Of a DNA stretch of 64,000 bases, positions 9,952 through 21,737 are shown in pieces. The notes below the pieces were generated by a model, which was not told the DNA's origin, did not search any database, and saw only the letters and a program-made list of their open reading frames with translations. Each line of letters opens with the position of its first letter. Within the stretch, counting starts at the first letter, position 1. The position numbers and the translations under genes are program-made. This DNA comes from Alopecurus myosuroides (Eukaryota; Streptophyta; Magnoliopsida; Poales; Poaceae), in NCBI GenBank assembly GCA_028641055.1, contig CM054060.1, positions 315,817,344 through 315,881,343 of the forward strand, in the 5' to 3' direction.

Positions 9952-10680
9952 TCAATCATGCGTAAAGATATTGTGAGAGTCATGAGTTAGCACAGTGGGG
10001 TCATCAACTATGAACGAAACTCGAGAAATATTTATTGACCAAAACTTGGTGATCACGGTATTAGAAGCTTTCCCGAAGCCCGGGCAGTCGACAACCTCAT
10101 AATCTAGCCAAGTAGTGGCTAGCTTCTTCTCGTTGCCGCGAAGCGGAGCGTAGAATCCAGGCCAATACTTCCTAACCAAAGCTCCAAGCAAGCTCAAAGG
10201 CTGGTGGGTCCCATCAACATATGTCCAATTGTTGCATAATAATCAAACATTAGTACATATGACAAATTTTTATGAACAAAAAAAGATACAAGTTCAAAAT
10301 TACAAAATTAGTACACTTACTCAACGCCGTTTGAATAAAGGAGGCATTTCCCCTCCTCGATTGTCGTCTTCTGGTCCTAATCGGGGACTCCCGCTTCCCC
10401 ATTAACCGGCAACTTCTTAGTTGTTGCGTCCACCTCCACCTCTTGTCTAGACTCCGTCTCGTCCTCATCTCTAGACAAGGCCTCCAACTACAACCCGGAA
10501 GCCATGTCGCTAGAAGCATAGGATGGAGGATCCACGTCTACTCCACCTCCCCCGCCACCTTCACATCGTCCTTGTCCTCCACCTCGACCTCAACGTCCAT
10601 GTTATCCTCATCGTCCTCGTCCTCGTCCTCCTCCCGCATTGTTGTCCTCGGGGTAACGCGGATTGCAAATTGATGGTCTT
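9952..10680 (-). pseudogene. CACTA ORF1 fragment, acidic N-terminus plus LLGxLVRKYWPG domain
   Basis: Reading leftwards, an acidic start (MREEDEDEDDEDNMDVEVE) is followed by decayed sequence. The conserved block SLLGALVRKYWPGFY, ATTWLDYEVV and ASNTVITKFW at 10197-9952 is characteristic of the plant transposase (Ptta/En/Spm) family. There are several frame breaks between the pieces. Confidence 0.6.
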
Positions 10681-10789
10681 CCACTACGTGTAACCTTCTA
10701 AAGCAAGGACGTCGTTGATTCCTTGTCCTGGTTGATATTGTTCAATCATCTGCATTAAGAAAAATAAAACAATTAATCATAAAGAAATA

Positions 10790-10884
10790 CTCCCTCTTAT
10801 GTGGATTTAATGTCGTGGAAAGAGAGTTGCGATAGTATAAAACTGTAGTACCACTTGCTACATTTAAAACGGATCAGAGGGAGT
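10790..10884. mobile_element. Stowaway-like MITE
   Basis: About 95 bp with inverted ends ctccctcttatgtgg and ggatcagagggagt, flanked by TA (10788-10789 and 10885-10886). Inserted in CACTA C. Confidence 0.75.
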
Positions 10885-11814
10885 TATAAAATGTAGACAC
10901 AAAGCATAAAGACGTAGTGCACTTAATAGGCATGTTGAAAAGATAAATACTAAGCATAAAGACATAAAAGACCATCACCTTGAATCATGACTCTCATAAC
11001 TATGTGGGTTCTCATTCTCACTATCACCATCACATGAGTACTAAGTTGGAGGCTCATCGAAAGATTGAGACAAATTATCGTTTCCATTGTCCGCATGTAA
11101 CTTCGATAACATATCCATGTCCTTTAGATCAACCACTCACTCACCACGAGTTTGTGCATCGTTCTAGGGGTCCTCAAGACCATCCATTTGTAAACCAAAA
11201 TCCCCAAAGTCCTCTAGCTCTTGATAGAAAATTCCCTCATATGTTTTAGGGTCAATGTTGTTGTAATCATCGGCATGGAATATTGTAACCAAAATTTCAT
11301 GAAGAAGTTTTTCTTTGATGCTCAGCCGTATGTGAATGTCTCATGGTGCCAAGAGTGGTTCAAATCATCGACAAGCAGCTGCAGGTAGATACTCAAATTC
11401 TTCCTCGGGTATTCGGACCAGGGGAATGATTAGCGACAGAAATATAGTATTCCTTTGCATTCATACTCCGGGAGGGAGATGGATCGGAATAAAAAACGCG
11501 GGCCAGCATCTATAGGAGGTAGTTTACATACCATATGGATTGAATCCATCTCTTGATATCGCAATCATGACATTCTGAGCCTCTGCCTCCTTATCGGGTG
11601 TTCTGCATCGGAATTCTTCCATGCCTTACCATCAGATGGATGTTCCATCCTTTTCCATATGTGTTGGTCCTTGTATCTCTTCCCCCTCTTGTGCCAAATC
11701 ATCTATGTGGAAGTATCCCCAGACAAGTAAAGTCGCTGGATTCTTTTTATAAATGGACATATCGAAGAATCTTCGAAAGGACTTTTGTCGGCGTCACCTG
11801 GCCGTCGACTCCCA

Positions 11815-12543
11815 TTACCTCGTGATACCTAGAGGCCCCACAAATGCTACAGTACTTGTCATCCGAAACTGTTTCAAAAAAAGGCAACCTTTTGGATAAC
11901 AATCTATCTTTATATAATCCATTCTGAGCCCTTTCATGATTTTCTTCGCTTCGTGCAGAGTTTTAGGCAGATAATGCGCTTCTAGCAACATGTTACCAAA
12001 TGTTTCTAGATTAGCTTCAAAGCATGCACGAGTGGTGGAGTACCGGGCCTTGTCGACTAGTGGTTGAGAGATGGCATCGAGCTGAGAAACCTTTGCAACC
12101 TCGTATAGAGGCCTCTTAGCCGAGGCCATCATATCAAGGAAGGCATTCGTTCTTGGCTAAGGTTCCTCCGGTTCTGGCGGTTCCTCCTTTTGAGGTTGTG
12201 AATCCGGTATTTCGGCATCATGGAGATCTTCTAGCAAGTATATAATCCCGTCGCACTCATTCTCATTGATCCGCTTTATCACCTCACCTCTATCACGTTC
12301 GTACTAAGCAAAGCCGAAAACCATGACGTAGTTCGGAATCTACCCGTACAACCGGTGTTTAGTCATTTCATCCTTTCCCTGACAATGCCGCCTCCCGCAA
12401 TGAGTTCAAGGGAAACGGGGACAAACCACTAACTTTGAACTACACGCTAAGTCCTTCACTAATAAATTAGTCTTCCATTCCTACTCATTTCTTCTTTTAG
12501 TCGCAGAGATACGACCACTTGACATCCACCTATTACCAGCCAT
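11815..12543 (-). pseudogene. TNP2-like CACTA transposase, N-terminal fragment
   Basis: Starts with ATG at 12543 (MAGNRWMSSGRISATKR), like the transposase-associated domain at the N-terminus of TNP2. It is followed in shifting frames by LVVCP, MTKHRLYG and NYVMVFGFA, and then a 105-residue frame (12132-11815). The latter carries LLEAHYLPKTLHEAKKIMKG and LRMDYIKIDCYPKGC, equivalent to the 'LPxxxYxxKKLL..LGMDYEKID.C..NC' region. At least one stop (after KRRNE) and several frameshifts are present. The zinc ligands after the second Cys and the DDE core are absent. Confidence 0.65.
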
Positions 12544-12701
12544 CCTCTGCTTTATTGATAGAGCCAAACAACAATGCATTTCATACCATGCAACAAATAA
12601 TAATAAACTTATTCAATATCACCAGATTAATTGCGGCCAAATTTATCTTTTACAACATTTAAGGGTTTACCGACATCTCTAATAGGTAGAGACTACCCAA
12701 A

Positions 12702-12907
12702 CGAGTATGTTTAGACTGAGTCGTGTCCCATGTTCTACCCCGACTTGAGACGGAATTTCAATAGCACTTCCCTGCTCTTCTTTAGAATACACGTCTCGAG
12801 CTTTTGAAATCGAGAGGGTGTGCATCCATAGAACAACGGGGTGTGCTACCAGAATCCGTCTCTGGAAGGAGTATACCATGGGACACGACTCGATCTACAC
12901 ATACTCG
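12702..12907. repeat. 206-bp foldback (imperfect inverted repeat)
   Basis: Positions p and 25609-p pair along the whole length. The outer 31 bp (12702-12732 with 12877-12907) have three mismatches, including a perfect 15-bp block gagtcgtgtcccatg. The inner blocks gagacgga/tccgtctc and tctcga/tcgaga also pair, leaving a loop of about 10 nt. No TIR or target duplication recognised. Confidence 0.75.
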
Positions 12908-14383
12908 GGATGTACAAAACAAGGACAATTCGGAAGAGCTACAGTTATAAATATGTAGAGATGGATAGTCTTGCATATTTATAAATTTGCAACTCTCCCG
13001 GGCGGGATACGTCTAAGGTTAGACGACTATACAGGAATGTAAATGTGACATCGGCTCGAAGGACGGGGCAGAGCAAGGCGCGAAAGGGCGGAGATGGAAA
13101 TGTAGCTAACCTCAAGCCTAGAGGACGAAAACGGAGGTCGCCGAAGCAGCGAGGCAGAGGGGGCGGCTGAACATGGGCACCGAGGCTGCTCATCCTGAGC
13201 TCCGAAAGAAGCCCCGCAACGACGCTCGGGATCAATGGTCGTGGGTAGCGGGTTTCTACGACATCTGATAAGAAAACAAACAGAAAAAAAATCATCAGTC
13301 TAATCGAGTTTTATCAATTTCCATCAATTTCAACTAATTTAAAATCACAAGCCTTCCTAAAAAAAAATCTCTAGTTGGGATCGCCACCAGCGGCATCGCT
13401 ACCATAATTTGGACTCTTTTTTTTATAACAGTTGCAATTTGAACTAAATTTTAATCAATTTGGGAAAATCACTTTCTAACATTTCATCTATTTGTAATTT
13501 CTAATATTTCAAACATGAAAAACTAGAAAAAGGGGAAGAGGGCTCACCTTGCTCTCTCGGTGGAGGAGGTGGTGTGGTGCGGGGGAGGTAGGTGTAGGGG
13601 GCGGAGACGACGTGCTCGTGGCGGAGGAGCCAGGGATGGCGGTAACATGCTCGTGGCGGAGGAGCTGCAGGCTCGCCGACGGTGGCGGCACGACTACGTC
13701 GGAGAGAGGAGAGGGGGCCGGGGAGGGGAAAGGGAAAGGACCAGAGAGGGGAGGCGAGGAGAGGGTGACAATGCGAGCACGACGGTCGGAGGCGGGAGGA
13801 TCCATGCTAGGACCAGCGGAGGGCACGAGATCTCGGTGGGGTGGGGGTAGGGGCCGGTGGCGGCGGCGCATGCGGGGCGGATGAGAGCGTGATGGCATTA
13901 GGGGAGTGGTGGCAGCGTCGATCGGGCTGTTGAGGGGGTCGATTTGGGGAGAGAGGAACAGACAGCCTCCCTGACCAGGTGGAAAACATTAAAGGGACTA
14001 TGCCGCCAACATAGCTGTCTGCGTATCCTCCGTATTTTTTAAAGATACCTATACCGACGGAAAAGCAGTCGGTGTAGCCCTGTGTCTTTTTTTTCTTTAC
14101 CTACATTCCTATTTTCCATTCTTATATATATTTAAATAATTTTTCCACGTTACCCGTGAATGAATTCAAATGTATAAAAAATATACATGACCATTTATGG
14201 AATCAACATAATTGACAGAATTCGGATTTATAAAATATAACAAATCTAGAAACTCGATAGAAGAAGACGTCGGTGAACCCGATCATAGGGTAGCTCCTAG
14301 GAACATCCAAAACAAAGTTATACCACAATTGTTCACAAGATTCCCTCTGGTTATTCCGAAGTGGGAGTTTTTTTGCTGTAAGT
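12908..14383. other. Unassigned, with GC-rich low-complexity block
   Basis: 13540-13890 is GC-rich (over 65% by eye) and open in several frames on both strands, which is a composition effect. 14045-14078 contains a short palindrome ('accgacggaaaagcagtcggt') of the kind found in CACTA subterminal regions. No gene recognised. Confidence 0.4.
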
Positions 14384-14906
14384 CACTAGTACAAAACCAA
14401 ACATCTAAGACGGGACCTAGACCCGGTAGAGTAGAAAAAATTCTAACCGCTTGTACTGCTATACCTGGGACGGTCAGAAATTCCTTTCCGTCTCTACTAT
14501 TATTAGAGTCGGGCGGTAGTACTGACCGTCTCTAATAAGCTGCAACCGGAAGTGCTTTAGATGGCTATTATTTACGGCCATTTCCAACATTAATTTTTAG
14601 AGCTGGTTGAGATAATTAACCGGCGTGTTGTTTCAATGCATAGTTATTTCTATGCTTTGGAAGGGGAAGCCAATCGATCCACGCTCGATCATAATCAATT
14701 TTGAATGCCGTGTGTATTTTGTGACCATGTTCATACTGTTATTCCAGTAATCAAACGTGTTTTACTATATGATCAGTATTTATGGTCGTGCTTTGGAAGT
14801 GTGTAACTTGATCGATCCGCGCGCGTCACACATTAGCTTGCATGCCGGTGCATGCATTGTTCATACTAATCGCACGTATTCGGATTGATATACCGAACCA
14901 TTTTCC
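14384..14906 (+). mobile_element. Left end of a CACTA element D
   Basis: cactagtacaaaacc at 14384-14398 fits a CACTA terminus. It is followed by subterminal-like motifs (gacgggacc, gggacggtcag, gaccgtctc in both orientations) up to ~14540. LINE 1 is inserted at 14907. I did not find the matching right end, so the extent is unknown. Confidence 0.5.
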
Positions 14907-15093
14907 TTTTTTTGATAAAGGGATATTTTATTACTTAATGTAATATTACACCCAGCCTCTGCATATCAAGATGCACACAGTCGAAATTTAAGAACACAAG
15001 AAAAATAAGGCGAACTACATAAGTAAGTAAGATCGCCTATGGTGCTAGGGTCCAATCCGCAAATTATGCTGCCACCCATGCTGGGATAAAAAA

Positions 15094-16182
15094 TCACTCG
15101 CCGTATCCTCCAGTCTGGTACACACCTCCAAGAAAAGGTCTCGGTGCTCCAAACGCTGCAGTGGAATCCAAGTATGGAGTATAGCTGTAGTTAAAGATAA
15201 TCTGCATCAGAGAAAAAAATGTATCATTAAAAACCTTGTCGTTTCTACACAGCCACAACGACCAAATCACGGCAAGCGCTGCCACCCTAATAAGTGTCTT
15301 AAACCTCTTATCAACACCGTTAAACCAACTCCCAAAAATGTTGTCAATACTTATCGGTGGATATAAGGTAGAACCTATTTGAATGATCGACCATATAGAA
15401 TTAGCAACTGCACAATCGAAAAACAAGTGTTTAATTGTCTCATCTTTATGACAGAAAACACATTGTTTACTCCCTTGCCAGTTGCGTCTTACAAGGTTAT
15501 CTTTAGTTAAAATTACACCATGACGAAGATACCATGCAAAAACCTTAGTTTTCAGAGGTATTTTCATCTTCCAAATTTTATTATTATTTTCAATTGGCAT
15601 CTCAGGTTGTATAAGCGCCTCATACATCGAGCTAACCGTGATTTTACCATTCGAGTATAAATTCCAACGGAACTCATCGACACCCTCTGTTAGCTGTACT
15701 ACCATCAAACGATGTAATAGTTTGTTCCGAGCTAACAGGCGGGGACCAACTAGGTCTCTCCTGAACGTCACGTTTGGTGGGAAGGTTTCCATCACCTTAG
15801 CGATAGTATCACTTTTTTGTCGTCCAAGCACTATTTTGTATAAAGCTGGATATTGTTCCCGGAGTGTGTTATTATCTAACCACTTATCCTCCCAGAACCG
15901 TATCTCTGAACCGTTGTTAATGGAGAATGATCCCAATGGGAAGAAGTATTTCTTTGTCGCCTTGAGACCAACCCAAAAGTGTGAGTCCCCAGATTTCCAT
16001 GAAACCTGGGAAAGCGCTTTTGAACCTATATACTTCCTCCTCAGGATAGTTTGCCAAATCCCATCCTCGGTAAGCAGTTTAAACAACCACTTTCCGAGTA
16101 GAGCTCTATTCTTGACCTGAAGGTCATGAATCCCTAGCCCACCATGTTCTTTAGGACGGCATACCACATTCCATTTAGCCAA
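15094..16182 (-). pseudogene. LINE 1 ORF2, C-terminal part with zf-RVT domain
   Basis: A 362-codon open stretch. Typical plant LINE ORF2 features: MAKWNVVCRPKEHGGLGIHD near the start, KALSQVSWKSGDSHFWVGL, FWEDKWLDN, and the zinc-binding zf-RVT region (FAWYLRHG...CVFCHKDETIKHLFFDC...W). It ends about 180 bp before the A tail. It is separated from the reverse transcriptase core by a broken stretch at 16200-16830. Confidence 0.85.
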
Positions 16183-16199
16183 TCGATATTTTTTCTTCT

Positions 16200-17680
16200 C
16201 ACCATCCCCTTGCTAAAAAAATCTTGATCGAAAATAATCTAATCGATGCAAAACTCCTTTTGGTAGTTGGAAGAAGGAAATAATATACAGTACCATATTG
16301 GTTAATACTGAATTTATGAGAACCAATCAACCACCCAAGGATAGTAATTTCCCTTTCCAACTACTCAACCTTGCTTGAAGTCTTTCCTCAACATGTTTCC
16401 ATTGGGCAATCGTCAGCCTCCTGAAATGAATCGGGATGCCTAGATAACTAATAGGAAACTAACCCTGACCACATCCGGAAAGCTCAGCGTATTGGTCATC
16501 ATGGTCTCAAGCATCGCCAAAATAATACAATTCACTTTTATGATAGTTAATCTTCAGACCAGAGAGCTGTTCGAACGCTGAAAGAATCAGTTTCAGGTTC
16601 ATTGCTTTCTCCAAGTCATGATCCATAAAGAGAATTGTATCGTCTGCATATTGAAGAATGGACAACCCCCATCCACAAGATGAGGTATTACCCCTTCAAT
16701 ATGACCCTCAAGTTTAGCATGTTCTATGATAACGGCTAACATATCAGCTACTATATTAAATAATATAGGTGATAATGGATCGCCCTGACGTAACCCTTTT
16801 TCGTTTGGAAGTATGCACCAATATCATCATTGACCTTTATAGCCACACTCCCCCCCCCCCGAAACAAAGTTACGAATCAAAGACCGCCACTCCTCGGAGA
16901 AACCTTTCATCATCAGAGTCTGCTGAAGAAAAGACCACTTGACTTTATCATAAGCCTTTTCGAAGTCTACCTTTAATATTACGCCATCCATTTTCCTACG
17001 GTGTAACTCATGGACCGCTTCATGCAGTACGACCACCCCATCAAGGATGTTCCTACCTTGCATAAAAGCTATCTGAGACGGCCGTATGACATGGTCAGCA
17101 ACCGAATTTAGCCTTAATGTCGCGGATTTGGTGAAAATTTTGAAGCACACGTTAAGAAGGCAAATAAGTCTATATTGTTGAATCCTATCCGCCTCGTTAA
17201 CCTTTGGCAACAAAATTACCTCCCCAAAATTAATGCGAAATAACTCAAGTTGTCCCTCATGCAAATCATGAAACAACTCAAGCAGATCCTCTTTAATCAG
17301 TTCCCAGAAATGCTGATAAAATTCAGCTGGGAATCCATCCGGACCAGGGGCCTTATTATGCTCCATTAAGAAGACCGCCTTCTTCACCTTCTCCTCGGAA
17401 TAAGGGGCGGTAAGATATGCGTTCTCCTCATCTGAACCTGAGGAATATCATCTATCCGGGATTCATCCAATGTGAAATCACTCTCATCACGTTCTCCGAA
17501 CAATTTTTTATAATACCTCGTAATATAATTTTTTAATTGATCATGGCCTTCAATCCTGCCCTCCTCCTGATCCAGAGAATGAATAAGTTTCTTCCTATGT
17601 CTGCTGTTAGCAATACTATGGAAGTGTCCATATTCGAATCTCCTTGCAGTATGAATTGAGCTTTTGATCTTTGCTACCAC
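16200..17680 (-). pseudogene. LINE 1 ORF2, reverse transcriptase core
   Basis: The N-terminal RT blocks are open from 17387 to 16827 (HNKAPGPDGFPAEFYQ, GEVILLPKV, QIAFMQGRNILDGV, ILKVDFEKAYDKVKW). The catalytic YADDT motif is still readable at about 16620-16645 in another frame, followed by GLKIN. A homopolymeric C-run at 16849-16860 marks one frame break. The 17680-17384 part is the linker between endonuclease and RT. Multiple frameshifts and stops make it inactive. Confidence 0.85.
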
Positions 17681-17685
17681 TTAAT

Positions 17686-18600
17686 CTACTCATCACGAAG
17701 GATACCCACCATCTCCGCATTTGATTGTTTTTTAATTTCAATCTCATCCGGGGACAGGGGTCGCCATTCGGCTAGAGACTCAAGTTCATCAATAATCGAT
17801 GAAAGCCGTAATTTTTCTTTTTTAAGTAATCCAACCAAATGTTTAGCCCATCCCTTTAGGTGTTTACGCAAAGCGCGTATTTTATTGTTCCACCTGTCTA
17901 AAGGAGTGACTCCACCGACAGGACGTGCCCATACCATCTTAACCATATCCTCAAAACCATCACGGTTTAGCCAGCCAGTTCAAAATTAAACTGGTGGCTA
18001 TGGTGGACGTTATGATTCCCTGTGGATATTAAAATGGGAGCATGACCTGATAATGCTTCAATACGTTCTAGGACCCTTACTGAGGCCATTGGGAATTTCG
18101 ATTCCCAATCAGAGTCCATCAGTACACGGTCCAATTTCTCGTATGTCGGCTCTGGGAGATTATTAGCCCAAGTGTACTGTTTCCCAGGCATTGATACCTC
18201 TTTTAAGTCAAGACTGTAAATTACAGCGTTGAATAAAAGAGGCCAATGATTATCGAATCTACCTCTACTCTTCTCATGTGGAAACCTCAACAAATTCAAA
18301 TCCCCTCCTATAAGTATAGGATATGGATTGTCTTTTGCTAGGTTTACCAAATCACGGAGAAAAGCTGATTTTTGAGCATCCTGGGCAGCACCATACACAG
18401 TGACAAGACTCCATTTGAAGTTATCAGCTTTATTGCGGATGTGGAACTTAATATGAAATTTCCCTTCCAACGAAGCTAACAATTCCATGGTATCCTTTCT
18501 CACACCGAGTAGAATGCCCCCTGATCGTCCCCGAGGTGGACGTGAGACCCATGTAAAATCCACACCACCAGATCGGGAAACATTTGGAGTAGTGGGAACC
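17686..18600 (-). pseudogene. LINE 1 ORF2, APE-type endonuclease remnant
   Basis: Frame 18600-17967 carries the C-terminal half of an apurinic-like endonuclease: SGGILLGVRKDT, VTVYGAAQD, ILIGGDLNLLRFPHEKSRGR and YTWANN. The final motif reads LSGHAPI, where the family has SDH, so the catalytic Asp is lost. The N-terminal part of the domain is missing: ORF1-like lysine-rich sequence runs straight into the middle of the endonuclease, suggesting an internal deletion near 18580. 17946-17686 is the downstream linker. Confidence 0.8.
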
Positions 18601-18973
18601 TTAGCCTTTTTCTTAGGCGATTTTTTCTTTCTCAAGGAGTCAGCTTTGGACTTTCGGCTTGATGCTTTAAGATCATAAGCTGAGCTAAGCATAGCCTCCT
18701 CCAAACCCCCCTCCGAGACATCTCCAACTATATGAGTTAGGAGTTGGACATCAATCGTGTCATGCAACTCATCCTCATCCAGCTGGGGAGAATAAGACTT
18801 CGCCGAAACTTTAGGAATGACTGTTAACCTGTCATATTCCATCCGTTTCAAGGCCTTAGTCGAAATATCTATCTCATCATTATTATTGCCCAAACAGAAA
18901 CCAACCGACGACAACTTTGCAGAAATGGAATCAGACGATAAAGATAGAAACGATTTATTGCATGCTTCCGTAC

Positions 18974-20390
18974 CTACGTAGTCATGAAACTCTCGGCCTT
19001 CCGCCTCATTGCGCGTGTCATCGCGTCCTCGTCCGTGCAAGATGCCCCGTAGTGGGAGACGGGATTCCTCGTGCTCCTTCTCAGCGTAGACGTAGCAGGG
19101 GTCGGAAGAGTCGAAGTCGATGATGCCCCCACGTCCCTGCCGAGAGCAACAATAGCCTGCTGGAGCTGTGGCAACCCGCTGGGCTGAAATGCCCCAGCAG
19201 GCAACTGAACAGCCGTGGGCGGCGAATAGGCCGGAGCCGCCACCCGGCCAGCCGAATCCAGCGCTTGGCCCGCCAGAGAGCCACCCGCTCGGTGCAGCCC
19301 GCCCGCCACTGCCGTCGGAGTGTGCGGCCCGCAGCTGCCTGCCGCCCCGAGTGGCGCCGAAGGCACCCAAACTAGCGCACAGTCACGTGGAGAAGCAGGC
19401 TGGCCAGCCGCCGACAGCCCACCCAGGCCCGCCAGAGTGCACCTTGGAGAGCCCACCGCAGCACCAGTTAGTGCTGATGTATCCTCTGAATGCAGCCCAC
19501 CATCACCGCTAATGGACCCTGCAGAATACTTCACAGAATCAGAAATATTTTTTTTTCCAGTTTGTGACAGCTGCAACTTCCTCGCAATGGCCACTATCTC
19601 CTTTCCCCTCGGAGTTTGAGGATTTTGGTTCAAAGGAGTCACCGCATAACCATCCGGAACCTTCACAGGAGATAGCAGGCTAAGTGACGACGTCCCCGTA
19701 ATATTAGTAGACTCGACTTGGGGCATAGAAGTATCCCCATCAGTCACTTCAGTCTCACGAACACCAGGATTGTTCATATTTTCCTCCTCCAAACCATGAG
19801 CATCATCCTCCCTATCATTCCCCCTCCACATAAAGGGAAAAAAATCCGGTTCTGGCACATAATCATCAGCTTCCTTGACAAACGGAATGTGTATCCTTTT
19901 AGGAGAAGAAAAGCATCTGATTTCACCACTTTTGATTGGAAGAGATCCACACTAGTCATAGCCACACGGATACGGAGAACATTGCGCCTACGCAGTGTCA
20001 AAGATCCACGTCAAGAGTCTTACCAATAAGCGTACCCACAGCCCAAATCCCCTGAAAGTGTCGAAGCGGATGAGGCACCCCCGACACATGTACCCAAGTG
20101 GTACCAAGCTCATCATTGTGCATCACTTCCTCCTGTCTCCAGGCCTTGAAGGTAACCCTGGACTGACTATTAGGCACCCGTAGCTCAAAGTCATCAACAC
20201 TCTCCAATTCTGCCATAGACGGGAAATTAATAAGAAAAGAATTCTCGTCCTGAGGTAATGCCTCCCATCTCCAAGCAGTCTGAACCGGACACAGCCTAGC
20301 CACAAGGCGCTGAATCACCTCCGCAGTAACCGGAGGCCCATAAACCGTCACTCTAGCAATGGGCGACGAACTTGGGGCTAGATGAGCCAT
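18974..20390 (-). pseudogene. LINE 1 ORF1, 3' part (DUF4283-like and C-terminal tail)
   Basis: 20390-19998 encodes a DUF4283/RRM-like block (SSPIARVTVYGPPVTAEVIQ, NSFLINFPSMAEL, TTWVHVSGVPHPLRHFQGI). After a frameshift, 19858-18974 continues with a Ser/Pro-rich region and ends with RRSTRNPVSHYGA...MRRKAESF, typical of the ORF1 C-terminus. Copia 1 is inserted just upstream at 20393, splitting the ORF from its 5' half at 28394. Confidence 0.75.
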
Positions 20391-20393
20391 AAA
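20389..20393. repeat. Target-site duplication ATAAA of Copia 1 (left)
   Basis: ATAAA immediately before the 5' LTR; the matching copy is at 28389-28393. Confidence 0.97.
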
Positions 20394-21724
20394 TGTTGGG
20401 AATATGCCCTAGAGGCAATCATGTATGATGTAATTCCCACTGTATTCATAAAGTTATTAAGTTGTCCTTGTTTTGAACATCTGATATATGTCATTGAATA
20501 TGTGATTCGATTGTGGAACTATATATTCATGTTGTTCATACTAGATTGTCCTTGGTCATTTAGGTTGTGCTGGACACACACCCTAGACTAATGTGAGTGT
20601 TGGCTGATGACACGGTTCCACTTGTCATGGGCATGGTGATGCCATTCCAACATTCACGGACTTGGCTAAAGAGTTTAGCAAGTCGGACTGACCCACATTG
20701 AGATGCAACGATCAAGTCGTCATTTGCATGTCTCAATCAATGTAATCCTTAGACCTGAGATTGTCGCACAATCCGAGTTGTGGATCACCGACTTAGGTTC
20801 TGTCAAACGTTGTTCTGTGACAAGGCAACTATAAAGGCAGAGTTCGGGTCGAATGAGAAGCAAGCTGCGTGATGTGGATAATCAAGATGGGATTTTGCCC
20901 CTCCGATTGGAGAGATATTCTCTGGGCCCTCTCGAGTGATATGATTCAGGAAGCATGGCCATGCGCGACTCAGTTAAGTGTTAACTGTGTCGGTTGACTA
21001 AAGAGTTAGTCAGATGAATCGCATATCACGGATCGAGAAGAGAGTTGAACTATTTAAGGGATGACGATAAATCGCCTATAGTTCGACAAGGTATATCGTG
21101 AGGCAAAAGGGACTAAGATGAATATCACATTGAAAGGTATGTCGTCATGACTCAATGGTACTTGGGAGTCGGCACGTTCTGCTAGGAGCCGCTACCGATT
21201 GATCGATTGGGAGTTGGACTCCAATCGTGTCCAAGTCGCCATGAGCCTGCAGGGTCGCACACTTAAGAGCGGGAGCAAGTATTGGTTGGGTTGGACCCGA
21301 ACCGGAAATGGACTGAGTTAGTGAGTCGGACTCACAGAGGGAATGGGCCACAAGTGTTGTGCAGCCCATTACCATACGCTATATAAAGAGGGGCGCAGGT
21401 TGCCCAACGGGCACGTTAGTCCACTCTCCCATGCGTTGGGAACCCTAGCCCCACTCAGTCCAGCCGCCGCACCGGACCTAGCAGTCCGCCGTCGGAGCTC
21501 CTCCTCGTACGTGTGGATACCGGCAGAGGTGATGTACGTTCAGCACTTCGACGTTCGAGGGATTGGATCGGCCGGACCGGATCGTGGGACTGCACTGCCC
21601 CGACGCGCTGCACCGATAATCCGCACCTGCGCGTCTAGTGGTAATACTCGTGGCCTTCTACCTCGGCTAGATCTTGGGAGCATTGCGTAGGAAAAGTTTT
21701 CGTTTATCACTACGCGACCCAACA
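20394..21724 (+). repeat. 5' LTR of Copia 1
   Basis: 1331 bp, starts TGTTGGGAATATG and ends CGCGACCCAACA. Contains the promoter; short frames inside are not genes. Confidence 0.97.
21380..21388 (+). promoter_or_regulatory. TATA box in 5' LTR
   Basis: tatataaag in the context acgctatataaagagg, the best core-promoter match in the LTR. The copy in the 3' LTR is at 28044-28052 and would read outwards into LINE 1 sequence. Confidence 0.6.
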
Positions 21725-21725
21725 G

Positions 21726-21737
21726 TGGTATCAGAGC
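21726..21737 (+). other. Primer binding site (initiator Met-tRNA)
   Basis: TGGTATCAGAGC one base after the LTR, complementary to the 3' end of plant initiator methionine tRNA. Confidence 0.95.

Larger units (their letters stand above)
9362..12543 (-). mobile_element. Decayed CACTA element C (minus strand), ends not found
   Basis: Fragments appear in the order expected for a CACTA read leftwards: a TNP2 N-terminus (12543-11815), an acidic ORF1 start (~10680-10510), then Ptta/En/Spm domain pieces (10197-9952 and 9657-9362). Most of TNP2, including its catalytic core, is missing, so the element is internally deleted. A Stowaway copy sits at 10790-10884. Terminal repeats were not found; the true borders may lie near 8950 and 14000. 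Confidence 0.6.

Noticed and set aside
13509..13898. 129-codon minus-strand frame and overlapping plus-strand frames
   Set aside because: Low-complexity Pro/Ser or Gly/Arg protein in a short GC-rich block; no family resemblance.
21343..21690. 115-codon frame in the Copia 1 LTR (repeated at 28007-28354)
   Set aside because: Lies across the LTR promoter and transcript start and occurs in both LTRs; no similarity to a protein.
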